Of a DNA stretch of 64,000 nt, positions 1 through 8,132 are shown piece after piece. This DNA is from Mechercharimyces sp. CAU 1602 (lineage in GTDB: Bacteria; Bacillota; Bacilli; Thermoactinomycetales; JANTPT01), in assembly GCF_024753565.1 (NCBI RefSeq), contig NZ_JANTPT010000001.1:1753336-1817335 (forward strand). Direction: 5' to 3'. How positions within the stretch are numbered: the first letter of the stretch is position 1; each line of letters opens with the position of its first letter. Below the pieces are notes generated by a model. It made no database searches. It saw only the letters and a program-made list of their open reading frames with translations, and had not been told where the DNA came from. A program made the translations under genes and the position numbers.

Positions 1-774
1 ACTTTTGCCGTGATAGCCACCTCCTACGATCAATGTAATCCCTCGAGGGATTAACATCCCAGAAATCACTTCACCATGGGGAACGTTAATTTCTACACAC
101 ATCGTTTCCGGCGACACAAATGGTACCACATTTCCCTCTGACAAAGGACGGTCGCTAATTCCACTCGCTCGTGGTAATATCGCACCATCTTGCACAAAGG
201 CAACTGCATGATGTTTTTTAAGATAGTGACGAATCGCTCGCTGATTATCTATTAATCTCATTCTTTTCTCTATTGCGTTCAATCCTACTTTCTCCATCGG
301 TAACGCTTCTGCCACCAACTGCGGGAGATCCTGACACAACATTTGTGCCGCTTTTCTGCCCAATACCCGACGGCCTTGTGCAGGTAAGCCAACCGACATC
401 CGCACCTCTACATACTCGGATGTTACTACAACAGCCGTTCGAGGGAGGATCTCCTGCCCTGGTGTATCTACCATCATCATGCCACTTTTACCTGTTCCAT
501 GAACACGGAAAGCATAATGCTTGATTTTATCCACCCATTTTCGTAATATCAAATCTTCTAATGCGACTCTGCGATAGTCATCTTTAAACCATTCTAACTG
601 ATATCGTGCTTTCTTTTGTTCCATCCGCACGCGGATTCGTGATGGTGAGGCAAAAGGATCCCCTTGTACATAATCAATATACAAAGTGTAATCAGGAAAA
701 GCATACTCCCCTTGAATATCTTTGTATGCCTTATACCCTTTCCCATCGATTCGTATTAACGATTGTTCTAACAT
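1..774 (-). CDS. ABC-class predicted ATPase (COG3044 type), C-terminal part beyond the window
   Basis: The frame is open from an ATG at 774 to the window edge (258 codons), preceded by AAGGAGGAAACAG. The N-terminal half resembles the predicted ABC-class ATPases of the PF09818/COG3044 family, which are usually about 560-580 residues, so roughly half is missing. The visible part holds the long N-terminal domain and ends in GGGYHGKS (residues 251-258), the family's variant Walker A loop. The protein looks cytoplasmic, with no signal peptide or membrane segment. Its cellular role is not established. It diverges from the B3/B4 gene. The family call rests on pattern recognition of the N-terminal domain and the P-loop. 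Confidence 0.8.
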   Translation of the reverse strand, partial: MLEQSLIRIDGKGYKAYKDIQGEYAFPDYTLYIDYVQGDPFASPSRIRVRMEQKKARYQLEWFKDDYRRVALEDLILRKWVDKIKHYAFRVHGTGKSGMMMVDTPGQEILPRTAVVVTSEYVEVRMSVGLPAQGRRVLGRKAAQMLCQDLPQLVAEALPMEKVGLNAIEKRMRLIDNQRAIRHYLKKHHAVAFVQDGAILPRASGISDRPLSEGNVVPFVSPETMCVEINVPHGEVISGMLIPRGITLIVGGGYHGKS

Positions 775-814
775 AACAGCTGTTTCCTCCTTGTTATGTA
801 GCCCCAATTTCTCA

Positions 815-823
815 TGTTATACT
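815..823 (+). promoter_or_regulatory. Extended -10 promoter candidate for the B3/B4 gene
   Basis: TG-T-TATACT is an extended -10 element with no good -35 at 17 bases. It lies about 70 bases before the start of the B3/B4 gene in the divergent intergenic space. Confidence 0.4.
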
Positions 824-888
824 GGCTAAAGTAGAGAAGAAACGAGTACTACTTACACTATACTTCTCTATGTTATATCGAAGGGAAG

Positions 889-1572
889 GTGAATCGCAAA
901 TTGATCTCACTCACGTTAGACAACAAGCTAAAGGAACGAGTACCCGATCTTCAATTAGCGCTCCTTCATTATGTAGGGTGTGAAATTAACGACTCTTCAC
1001 ACATGTTCCAAGATCGTACCCAGCTATTTACGGAGCATTTACGCTTGGAATATGAGACGACCACTATAACCGAGTTGCCCCCTATTCAACTCTTCCGACA
1101 TGCATTCAAACAAGTGGGCAGTTCTCCATCCCGTTATCGCCCGTCTGCGGAAGCCCTGCTACGACGCATCTTAAAAGGAGATCCTTTTTATTTTGTCAAT
1201 AGCGCTGTTGACGCCAATAACTTCTTTTCCCTTCGCTATCTTCTCCCCTTTGGCATCTACAACGCTTCTGCACTTACCTCGCCCATTACCTGTACAATCG
1301 GGAACACAGAAGATCACTATCTCGGTCTCAATGGACGTGAAATCTCCCTAGCAAATAAGATTGTATTACAAGATGTGAATCGCCCCTTCGGCAGCCCTTA
1401 TGTCGATTCACAAATAAGTCAAGTAACGAAGGAAACAACGAATTGCCTGCAAGTGATCTTCTCTTTTAAAGGAGCAACAGCGTCCTCTCTTCACTCCATC
1501 GCTCATGAGGTAAGTACTTTATTTACTCAAGTAAATGGTGGCGAAGTGCGTCAAACGACGATTGTAGAATGA
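889..1572 (+). CDS. B3/B4 (tRNA-editing-like) domain protein
   Basis: This 227-residue cytoplasmic protein matches free-standing B3/B4 domain proteins (PF03483, COG3382), related to the B3/B4 editing module of phenylalanyl-tRNA synthetase beta. The segments SRYRPSAEALLRR and VDANNFFSLRYLLPFG (about residues 77-125) are typical. The domain probably binds an aminoacyl-tRNA or free amino acid, but no activity has been shown for the family. The start is uncertain: the GTG at 889 has its purine-rich site only about 3 bases away, while an in-frame TTG at 901 is spaced better behind AAGGTGA. It is monocistronic and ends in a hairpin. Confidence 0.85.
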   Translation: MNRKLISLTLDNKLKERVPDLQLALLHYVGCEINDSSHMFQDRTQLFTEHLRLEYETTTITELPPIQLFRHAFKQVGSSPSRYRPSAEALLRRILKGDPFYFVNSAVDANNFFSLRYLLPFGIYNASALTSPITCTIGNTEDHYLGLNGREISLANKIVLQDVNRPFGSPYVDSQISQVTKETTNCLQVIFSFKGATASSLHSIAHEVSTLFTQVNGGEVRQTTIVE

Positions 1573-1609
1573 TAGGCTGTCTAGATCTTCTAGACAGCCT
1601 ATCATTTCT
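1571..1609. terminator. Terminator between convergent genes
   Basis: A perfect 15-bp stem (1571-1585 with 1589-1603) and 3-base loop overlap the stop codon of the B3/B4 gene. The T tract (ATTTCTC) is short. It may also serve the converging SBBP gene. Confidence 0.7.
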
Positions 1610-1716
1610 CACACTATTCATCATAAAAATCTCCCGCCTCATAGATTGAGCGTAGATGACGAGATTTATCAATCACCTGCAAATGTGATCCGAACAACAT
1701 CTCACACTTATCTACC

Positions 1717-3699
1717 TTAAGCCTGCTCCGTGCCTCCCATTCCCCGCGGACCTCGTGCTCCCCGAGGCCCCCGAGGTCCGCGGGGGCCTGTAGGGCCGGT
1801 AGCGCCAGTAACCCCTTGTACTGCCGACAAACCAACTTTACTTACAAACACGTCGCATCCGCCTGCCAACATTCGTTGGAAAGCTCCCGGAGTAGTAGGG
1901 AAATTGACCGACTCTGTTTGCCCTGCTACATACGCATTTCCTCTCCCATCCACAGCCACTCCTGAACCAATATCTAAGTTTGATCCCCCCAAGTAAGAGG
2001 AATAGATTAAATTTGCACCAGTCAAACTTAGCTGTGAAATAAAGGCATCTTCTGAGCCTCCATTAAAGCGAGGTGAAAATGCATCTTCTGTAGTAGGAAA
2101 CTGAAGAGATGAGACACTACCTGTAATCCATGTATTCCCAATCGAATCCACGGCCAACGCTAATCCTATCGTATCATTGGCAAGATAGGTGGAATAAACA
2201 AGTGAAGTCCCCGTATCATTTACTTTGGTCACAAATGCCGATCCCCCTGATGCCATCGTTAGAAAGGCACCTGCAGTAACGGGGAAATCGGTTGATGCCG
2301 TAATACCTATTACATAAGCATCCCGATCTTGATCCACCGCTATTCCCCTACCTACATCGCCACCACTACCCCCAAGAAAGCTTGAGTAAACCAGAGAAGA
2401 GCCTGCAGAATTAAACTTGGTAACAAACGCATCTGAGCTTCCTGCCAATTGGGTTTGGAAGGCACCACTTGTGACGGGAAAGTCAAAAGAGAAGGTGGAG
2501 CCGGTCACATATGCTGAGCTTGCTCCATCTACTGCAATTCCAAAACCGCCATCTTCCATTCCCCCACCTAAATACGTGGAATACAAAAATGAAGTTCCTG
2601 TATCATTCAAGTGTGTAACAAAAGCTGCAGTCGTCCCTTTTAGCTCTTGTTGAAACGCCCCTCGTGTCACTGGGAAATCCCTTGAAAGAGTTGTACCCGT
2701 TATAAATGCCTCTCCATTATTATTAATCGCAATCGCATTCCCTTCATCATCATTGCGACCACCAATAAAAGTAGAGTAGAGCAGGGAGGCTCCACTTGCA
2801 TTTAATTTACTAGCAAAAACCGAGCTTTCGTCTCCAACAAATACGGTTTGTGCCGCACCTGAAGTAATGGGGAAGTCCTTCGACAGGGTGGAGCCGGTCA
2901 CATACGCACTTCCCTCTTCATCAACGGCAATACCACAACCGAAGTCTCCCATATTCCCTCCCAAGTAAGTAGAGTAGATAAGTGATGTTCCGTTTACGTT
3001 CAGCTGTGTAATAAAAGCACTATTAATTCCCGGCTTTATACTTTGAAATGCACCTGTGGTGATGGGGTAATCGTCGGAAAATGTCGTTCCTGTAACATAT
3101 GCATGACCACTCGTACTCACCGCAATCGCATTCCCCACGTCATCCCCTCTTCCTCCCACGTACGTTGAATAAAGAAGGAGGGGATCGATGACCAAAGGCA
3201 AATCAGGATAAGGCCATGTATCACACGCAAAACCAAACCATCCCTCCCCAAGAAGTTTAAATTGAATCGGAACCTCGATACTCTCTCCCCCTATACATTG
3301 ACTACCGCTAGGTTTCTGTTCTATCAACTCTCCATATGGGGTGTCCACACATAAGTTACCATCCTTATCTATAGATAAGCCGGTTGCACCCAAGTACCTT
3401 AATCGAACATCTGTCACCTTTGCACCCGGAGAAAGATACACATCATATTTTAAAGACCCCTCGAATTCCGTAAAACAGAGGTCCACTCCTGACCATACCG
3501 AAGAATACCAAGACGATTTCACACAACTTTCGCTCTCTTCGCTATATATTTTTTCCTCATACCATCGCCCTGTACCTGTATGTTCAAATGTCAGCATCAA
3601 TTCGTAAGAGTCTTGTAAGGTAAGGACTACTCCATGAGGACAATAAGCATAGTCAATTCCTGCATCACTTAAATTGCGAAGAACATGGCTTTGTATCAT
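1717..3699 (-). CDS. SBBP beta-propeller protein with collagen-like C-terminal tail
   Basis: The protein has 660 residues in three parts. Residues 1-170 form the N-terminal domain usually found before SBBP repeats. Residues 171-625 hold seven repeats of about 58 residues with the core YST[YF]LGG...D.G.GIAVD...AYVTG.T.S.DFP.T.GAFQ; repeat 6 has lost its GG. Residues 629-655 are nine Gly-X-Y triplets rich in GPR. Seven repeats fit a seven-bladed propeller. There is no signal peptide, sortase motif or transmembrane segment, so a spore-surface location is an attractive inference, since Bacillales exosporium proteins carry collagen-like tracts. The ATG at 3699 follows GGAGGAGGGAG. A CATANNNTA box at 3729-3737 hints at mother-cell expression. 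Confidence 0.85.
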   Translation of the reverse strand: MIQSHVLRNLSDAGIDYAYCPHGVVLTLQDSYELMLTFEHTGTGRWYEEKIYSEESESCVKSSWYSSVWSGVDLCFTEFEGSLKYDVYLSPGAKVTDVRLRYLGATGLSIDKDGNLCVDTPYGELIEQKPSGSQCIGGESIEVPIQFKLLGEGWFGFACDTWPYPDLPLVIDPLLLYSTYVGGRGDDVGNAIAVSTSGHAYVTGTTFSDDYPITTGAFQSIKPGINSAFITQLNVNGTSLIYSTYLGGNMGDFGCGIAVDEEGSAYVTGSTLSKDFPITSGAAQTVFVGDESSVFASKLNASGASLLYSTFIGGRNDDEGNAIAINNNGEAFITGTTLSRDFPVTRGAFQQELKGTTAAFVTHLNDTGTSFLYSTYLGGGMEDGGFGIAVDGASSAYVTGSTFSFDFPVTSGAFQTQLAGSSDAFVTKFNSAGSSLVYSSFLGGSGGDVGRGIAVDQDRDAYVIGITASTDFPVTAGAFLTMASGGSAFVTKVNDTGTSLVYSTYLANDTIGLALAVDSIGNTWITGSVSSLQFPTTEDAFSPRFNGGSEDAFISQLSLTGANLIYSSYLGGSNLDIGSGVAVDGRGNAYVAGQTESVNFPTTPGAFQRMLAGGCDVFVSKVGLSAVQGVTGATGPTGPRGPRGPRGARGPRGMGGTEQA

Positions 3700-3728
3700 T
3701 CCTCTCCCTCCTCCTCAATACGCTACTG

Positions 3729-3737
3729 TAGACTATG
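3729..3737 (-). promoter_or_regulatory. Sigma-E/K-like -10 box upstream of the SBBP gene
   Basis: Read on the minus strand the box is CATAGTCTA, an exact match to CATANNNTA, the -10 pattern of mother-cell sigma factors. It would give a leader of about 23 bases. No convincing -35 was found at the expected spacing, so this is only suggestive. Confidence 0.3.
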
Positions 3738-3872
3738 CTATAACACCTAATTTAAGAATGAGTCAAAAAAAGAACGACCTACTATGTATACTTGGGATTA
3801 CCTTTTATCTATTCACGGTGTTTCTTTCATCCACAGTCACGATATACGTTTGCGATTCGCCTACACTCTGTG

Positions 3873-3908
3873 AAAAAAATAAAAAAGACAAGTCCTCAAA
3901 GACTTGTC
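3873..3908 (-). terminator. Terminator of tRNA-Pro
   Basis: An 8-bp stem (3901-3908 with 3887-3894) and 6-base loop are followed on the minus strand by TTTTTTATTTTTTT. Confidence 0.85.
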
Positions 3909-3913
3909 CTGTG

Positions 3914-3990
3914 TGGTCGGGACGACAGGATTCGAACCTGCGACCCCCTGGTCCCAAACCAGGTGCTCTACCAAGCTGAGCCACGTCCCG
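3914..3990 (-). tRNA. tRNA-Pro (anticodon TGG)
   Basis: This is a 77-base tRNA with encoded CCA. The acceptor stem pairs CGGGACG with CGTCCCG, discriminator A. The T loop reads GGTTCGAATCC. The anticodon arm CCTGG-TTTGGGA-CCAGG places TGG at positions 34-36, which reads proline codons. It has its own sigma-A promoter and terminator. Confidence 0.97.
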
Positions 3991-4045
3991 TTATGTTGTT
4001 TTATCTGACCCGAATGTTTGTTTGTTGCTCTCTCTTACAAGATTT

Positions 4046-4075
4046 ATTATACGTTATACAGAGCTTTAAAGTCAA
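4046..4075 (-). promoter_or_regulatory. Sigma-A promoter for tRNA-Pro
   Basis: TTGACT (4070-4075) and TATAAT (4046-4051) are separated by 18 bases on the minus strand, about 55 bases before the tRNA 5' end. The stretch from 4076 to 4284 is AT-rich and shows no gene. Confidence 0.75.
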
Positions 4076-4286
4076 CGGTTTTTTTCATTTTAGATATAAA
4101 AAGTTTCATATAGTGGTAAAACCCTGTCATTCCAACGACTATAGCCGTTTGTTTACCTATATATTTAGTTAGTTGGTACCATTTTTCTTCATCTCTATCT
4201 TTTTTAAATATAAGTTAAAATATTCTTATATCTATCCGCCCAACTCAGACCCACAACATCCTCAGTAGATATTAGTATGCTTACCT

Positions 4287-4331
4287 AAAAAAAGAGAGCA
4301 AAGCCCGTATGATACGAACTCTGCTCTCTTG
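4287..4331 (-). terminator. Terminator of tRNA-Leu
   Basis: A long hairpin (outer stem AGAGAGCA with TGCTCTCT, inner stem CGTAT with ATACG) is followed by TTTTTTTA on the minus strand. Confidence 0.8.
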
Positions 4332-4334
4332 GTA

Positions 4335-4419
4335 TGGTACCGAAGGTCGGGGTCGAACCGACACTCCCGAAGGAACACGATTTTGAGTCGTGCGCGTCTG
4401 CCAATTCCGCCACTTCGGC
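4335..4419 (-). tRNA. tRNA-Leu (anticodon CAA)
   Basis: This is an 85-base class II tRNA with encoded CCA. Acceptor strands are GCCGAAG and CTTCGGT, the D arm carries AATTGGCAGACGC, the long variable arm is GTTCCTTCGGGAGT, and the T loop is GGTTCGACCCC. The anticodon arm CACGA-CTCAAAA-TCGTG gives CAA, reading UUG. Confidence 0.96.
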
Positions 4420-4468
4420 TTGGTGTAAAAAGGCAAATGATATTGCTGATATCTCGCTGACAAGTAAT

Positions 4469-4498
4469 ACTATACTATGCATTCCACTCCTTCGTCAA
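4469..4498 (-). promoter_or_regulatory. Sigma-A promoter for tRNA-Leu
   Basis: TTGACG (4493-4498) and TATAGT (4469-4474) lie 18 bases apart on the minus strand, about 50 bases before the tRNA. Confidence 0.7.
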
Positions 4499-4546
4499 GT
4501 GAATAGGAAAAGACATAATTTTTATTTTTTGTTTTCAACAAAGCAG

Positions 4547-4607
4547 AAAAAAGAGAATCGCTTTCCACAAAGGTTTTATCTTCATACCCCTTTTGTGGTC
4601 GATTCTC
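4547..4607 (-). terminator. Terminator overlapping the end of the LacI-family gene
   Basis: The stem pairs GAGAATCG plus CCACAAAAGG with CCTTTGTGG plus CGATTCTC. A run of six T follows on the minus strand. The 5' arm encodes the last codons of the regulator. Confidence 0.8.
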
Positions 4608-5574
4608 TAATCATGAGCTTACCCTCTAATTCATATGTATCCGAACGAGCAAAATCTCTTCCTTCTATCTTTTGAATCAAAATCGTTACAGCTACCTCTC
4701 CCATTTCATCTATTGGTTGCGCCACCGTCGTTAATGGAGGGTCGATCATCTCCCCTAGTTCAATGCCATCAAAGCCGCATACTGCAATATCTTCGGGAAT
4801 CCGCTTCCCTAGATGCTTTAGCATCTTTACAGCTCCTATCGCCATCCAATCATTGGCGACGAAGATTCCATCTACCTCAGGTTCAAGTTCTAGTAAGGAT
4901 TGGATTGCTTGCATACCTCCATCCAATGTTAAGTCCCCAGTAACGATACGATGAGGATATATCATTTCACAGTATGCTTGCCTTCGTTCCTTCGCTGGTA
5001 AGATCGCTTCTGGTCCTGCAATATGAGCAATTTTAGCACATCCGATCTCGATCAGATGCTGAACCGCTTTTTTTGCCCCCTTACGATTATTAGAAAGAAC
5101 GGTACATAGATCGTGATCACGCACATGGTCCATACGGTCTAATACAACCAAAGGGATGGCGTTAATCTTCATTTCATATAGATCTTCAGGTCCCAAAGTA
5201 TTGGAGGCTAAGATGATCCCATCGATCAAATTCTTTTTTAATGTATCAATATATATTTTTTCGCGATCAGCACGATCGTCAGATACACAAATAAAAACCG
5301 TATACCCTCTCTGTCTCGCAGCTGTCTCTACCGCTCGTGCTAATTTTGAAAAGAAAGGGTTTTCTAAATCGGGGATGATGAGCGCAATCGTAACCACTTG
5401 TTGCGTTTGTTTACGCTGAAGAAACAAATTGGGTCTAAATTTCAATTCTTCTATCGCTTGCTGTACTCGATGCTGAACGTCTGGTTCCACGTTTTTGCTC
5501 TGATGGATGACTCGTGCAACTATGGAGACAGAAACACCGGCACGCACAGCGACATCATATAAGGTCGCTGTCAT
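4582..5574 (-). CDS. LacI/GalR-family transcriptional regulator
   Basis: At 330 residues it is full length for the family. An N-terminal helix-turn-helix (about residues 3-48, starting TLYDVAVRAGVS) and hinge are followed by a periplasmic-binding-protein-like effector domain (about 60-330). The usual TVSRVLN recognition segment reads IVARVIH here, so its operator may differ from the common LacI class. It is expected to be a sugar- or metabolite-responsive repressor. No transporter, glycosidase or kinase lies beside it, so neither effector nor targets can be named. It forms a single-gene unit between tRNA-Leu and a divergent small gene. Confidence 0.93.
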   Translation of the reverse strand: MTATLYDVAVRAGVSVSIVARVIHQSKNVEPDVQHRVQQAIEELKFRPNLFLQRKQTQQVVTIALIIPDLENPFFSKLARAVETAARQRGYTVFICVSDDRADREKIYIDTLKKNLIDGIILASNTLGPEDLYEMKINAIPLVVLDRMDHVRDHDLCTVLSNNRKGAKKAVQHLIEIGCAKIAHIAGPEAILPAKERRQAYCEMIYPHRIVTGDLTLDGGMQAIQSLLELEPEVDGIFVANDWMAIGAVKMLKHLGKRIPEDIAVCGFDGIELGEMIDPPLTTVAQPIDEMGEVAVTILIQKIEGRDFARSDTYELEGKLMIRESTTKGV

Positions 5575-5778
5575 GTCTCTCCCCTTCTTCTATAAAGTCT
5601 TTGTTTTAACAAACTCACTTCCTCTACACCTCTAATACCACAACCCTATTATCAGTAACCCTTAAAGTCAAGATTAGAATGTATGGAAAAAGACGGTTAG
5701 GTGAAGATATAAGCAAGTATTTATCACACCAGCCTTACCTATTCTTTTGTAAAACGATCAATAAAGAAAGGTGACATC

Positions 5779-6111
5779 ATGGATAAAAAAATATATTACG
5801 TCGCGTTTCACTCTGGAGAATCCCCAGCTGAAATTCGCGAAACCAAAGATGAGAACGATGCATTTTATGATTTTGAGATTGAAGCTACAACAGATGAACG
5901 AAATGAACTAGAAATTCTCTTTGAAAGAACTGCCAAAGAAGACTTCGACGGTCTAATCAAAACCCACGTTCCCTTCTTAGTCGCCGACTCTGCCTCACAA
6001 GAAGACAAAGAATATGATTACGCTCTGCAGGATTTATATCAAAAGATCTATGATCTCGGAACGACAACAACAAAAAAGAAATTGAAAGAATTAGGGATTC
6101 CAAAGCAGTAA
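5779..6111 (+). CDS. Conserved-looking hypothetical protein, 110 residues
   Basis: I do not recognise the family. It is an acidic soluble protein without signal peptide or membrane segments. It opens with a strand-rich segment (KKIYYVAFHSGE) and continues into helical, Glu/Asp/Lys-rich sequence. GAAAGGTGA lies 4 bases before the ATG and a strong terminator follows, so it is very probably expressed as a single-gene unit. The gene diverges from the LacI-family regulator across about 200 bases and so is a possible target of it, but no palindromic operator was identified. Confidence 0.8.
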   Translation: MDKKIYYVAFHSGESPAEIRETKDENDAFYDFEIEATTDERNELEILFERTAKEDFDGLIKTHVPFLVADSASQEDKEYDYALQDLYQKIYDLGTTTTKKKLKELGIPKQ

Positions 6112-6145
6112 TTATAATTATTGCATCTCCCCCCAATATGATAAC

Positions 6146-6183
6146 AAAGCCAGTTAGAGCAACCGGCCCTAACTGGCTTTTTC
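6146..6183 (+). terminator. Terminator after the 110-residue gene
   Basis: A 12-bp stem (6146-6157 with 6169-6180) is followed by TTTTTCT on the plus strand. It also lies just past the end of the paa operon on the minus strand, where the T tract is weaker. Confidence 0.85.
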
Positions 6184-6575
6184 TAATTCATTTCCTGAAT
6201 TCGTACCTTGATTTCTTCTTTAGGTAAGATTGCTTGCGTAAAATGAGCTGACCCCACCACTGCACGATCATGATGAGCTTCTATTCGACATATCACTTGA
6301 CGCTTTTTTACCTCTACCGCTTCTGCGACAAACGTAACTTCTTTTCCTATTGGAGCTGGGGCATGGTGTACAACTTGGATTTTAGCTCCGATCCCTTCCT
6401 CATGCTCTTCTAAATAAGGGAGAATAATTTCCCGCCCCACCCACTCCATATAGTAGACCATTGTCACAGTGGAAAGAGCTGGGTGCACTTTCACCCCTCC
6501 AAAAGAGGCCACCATCTCTTCCTTGACGGTAATGGTTTTCTCTTTCCGTATACCGGGAATCAAACCTGGTTTCAA
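6183..6575 (-). CDS. Hotdog-fold acyl-CoA thioesterase, FlK-like
   Basis: This 130-residue protein resembles the fluoroacetyl-CoA thioesterase-like (FlK) branch of the hotdog superfamily. The region ASFGGVKVHPALST (about residues 23-36) matches the substrate-side segment of that group, and VVHHAPAPIGKEVTF (about 69-83) the central strand. It is the last gene of the paa operon, 15 bases after the aldehyde dehydrogenase. It could release free CoA from dead-end acyl-CoA intermediates, the job done by PaaI in Proteobacteria, but that is inferred from position. The substrate is unknown. Confidence 0.8.
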   Translation of the reverse strand: MKPGLIPGIRKEKTITVKEEMVASFGGVKVHPALSTVTMVYYMEWVGREIILPYLEEHEEGIGAKIQVVHHAPAPIGKEVTFVAEAVEVKKRQVICRIEAHHDRAVVGSAHFTQAILPKEEIKVRIQEMN

Positions 6576-6590
6576 CCCGTTCCCTCCTTT

Positions 6591-8084
6591 TTACACACCA
6601 AACGGATTAAGCGGTTTTGGCCCAATAAAAGAGAGAACACTTTTCGTTTCTGAATAAAGGTCCAGGGACTCAATCGCCAGTTCACGCCCGAAGCCTGACT
6701 GTTTATACCCACCAAAAGGCAATCCTGGCATAGCAGAGAAAGGCGTATTGATCATTACTACCCCTGCTTTCAGCTTCTCTGTCACCCGATGTGCACGGGA
6801 GAAATCTTGCGTCCACACCGCCGCTGCTAACCCAAATTCTGTTTCATTGGCTAATTGGATCGCTTCTTGTTCCTCTTTAAACTTCATGATCATCACAACC
6901 GGTCCGAATATCTCTTCTTGGGCTGCCTTCATCTGATTATGACAGTCTACGATGACCGTCGGCTCATACCAATGCCCCTCTTGAAAATCCGTACCCTCAG
7001 GGCGCTTACCCCCACACAACACACGTGCTCCTTCCGCTATCGCAGATTGGACATAGGAATCAATCGTATCGCACTGTGCCGCGGAAATTATAGCGCCAAT
7101 CTGGGTCGTTTTCTGTAATGGGTTACCCAGCCTCAATTTTTTCGTCTTCTCCACAAACCGCTCAATAAATGAATCATAAATAGACTCGTGCACAAATAGC
7201 CGAGAACGTGCTTCGCACGATTGTCCAGTATTATAAAAGATCCCAAAAAGAGAACCATCGACTGCTCCTTCTAAATCCGCATCAGCGAACACAAGATTAG
7301 GAGATTTTCCACCCAATTCTAACGTAATCCGCTTTAAAGTAGCAGAAGCATTTTTCATAATATCTTTACCTGTGTTGGTCTCACCTGTGAAAGCAACTTT
7401 ATCTACACCTGGATGTTCTGTCAGATAAGCCCCGATATCAGCGCCGCTTCCTGTTACCACATTTATCACACCACTAGGCACCCCCGCCTCGTGGCAAATA
7501 TCAGCTAATACATAAGCTGTAATAGGAGTAAGACTAGCTGGTTTCAAAACGATAGTACATCCCGCTGCTAATGCAGGGGCTACTTTCCACGCCGCCATCA
7601 TCAATGGATAGTTCCATGGAATAATTTGAGCACACACCCCTACTGGTTCTTTCTTTGTGTAGTGGAAGAATCCATTAGGAACTGGCTTTGTCTGACCTGA
7701 CAAAGTGGTACATGCACCCGCATACAGCTCAAAATCTTCTATTGCTTGATGTACTTGCCCCTGCGCCGCCGATAATGACTTGCCGCTATTTAATACCTCT
7801 AGCTCACATAATTCCTCAAAGCGCTCCCTCATGATACCCGCGATTCGATTTAAAATCTGAGCTCTGCGCGAGGCTGGCCACTTTGCCCACTTTCCCTTTT
7901 CCAACGCCAACCTTGCAGCTTTCACAGCTTGGTCTACATCTTCACGATTTGCTTTTGCAATTTGTGCCAACGGCTTCCCTGTGGCGGGATTATAGGTTGG
8001 GAAAGTCTCCTCTGAGGAACTTTGTACATATTCACCATTAATAAACAATGGGTACATCTCTTTTACAATAGAGCTTTTTAACAT
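6591..8084 (-). CDS. NAD(P)-dependent aldehyde dehydrogenase of the paa operon
   Basis: At 497 residues it is a complete member of the aldehyde dehydrogenase superfamily. Visible catalytic residues are Asn158 (PWNYP), Glu256 (ELGGK) and nucleophile Cys290 (NTGQSCEA). It lacks the C-terminal hydratase domain of PaaZ, so it cannot do both PaaZ steps. It might oxidise phenylacetaldehyde to phenylacetate, or the ring-opened semialdehyde-CoA if a separate oxepin-CoA hydrolase exists elsewhere; the sequence does not decide. It lies 48 bases after paaJ in the same operon. Confidence 0.93.
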   Translation of the reverse strand: MLKSSIVKEMYPLFINGEYVQSSSEETFPTYNPATGKPLAQIAKANREDVDQAVKAARLALEKGKWAKWPASRRAQILNRIAGIMRERFEELCELEVLNSGKSLSAAQGQVHQAIEDFELYAGACTTLSGQTKPVPNGFFHYTKKEPVGVCAQIIPWNYPLMMAAWKVAPALAAGCTIVLKPASLTPITAYVLADICHEAGVPSGVINVVTGSGADIGAYLTEHPGVDKVAFTGETNTGKDIMKNASATLKRITLELGGKSPNLVFADADLEGAVDGSLFGIFYNTGQSCEARSRLFVHESIYDSFIERFVEKTKKLRLGNPLQKTTQIGAIISAAQCDTIDSYVQSAIAEGARVLCGGKRPEGTDFQEGHWYEPTVIVDCHNQMKAAQEEIFGPVVMIMKFKEEQEAIQLANETEFGLAAAVWTQDFSRAHRVTEKLKAGVVMINTPFSAMPGLPFGGYKQSGFGRELAIESLDLYSETKSVLSFIGPKPLNPFGV

Positions 8085-8132
8085 CTTATACCTCTCCTTT
8101 TCCCTTTAGAAATTTATCACTTATCCCCACAT

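Noticed and set aside
1614-1835. Minus-strand frame of 73 codons overlapping the collagen-like end of the SBBP gene
   Set aside because: It runs out of frame through the Gly-X-Y coding repeat, has no SD, and only its last 30 codons are free of overlap; likely chance.
3674-4172. Plus-strand frames across tRNA-Pro
   Set aside because: They read the complement of a clear tRNA gene, its promoter and its terminator.
4281-4482. Minus-strand frames across tRNA-Leu
   Set aside because: They are translations of the tRNA and its terminator; no SD.
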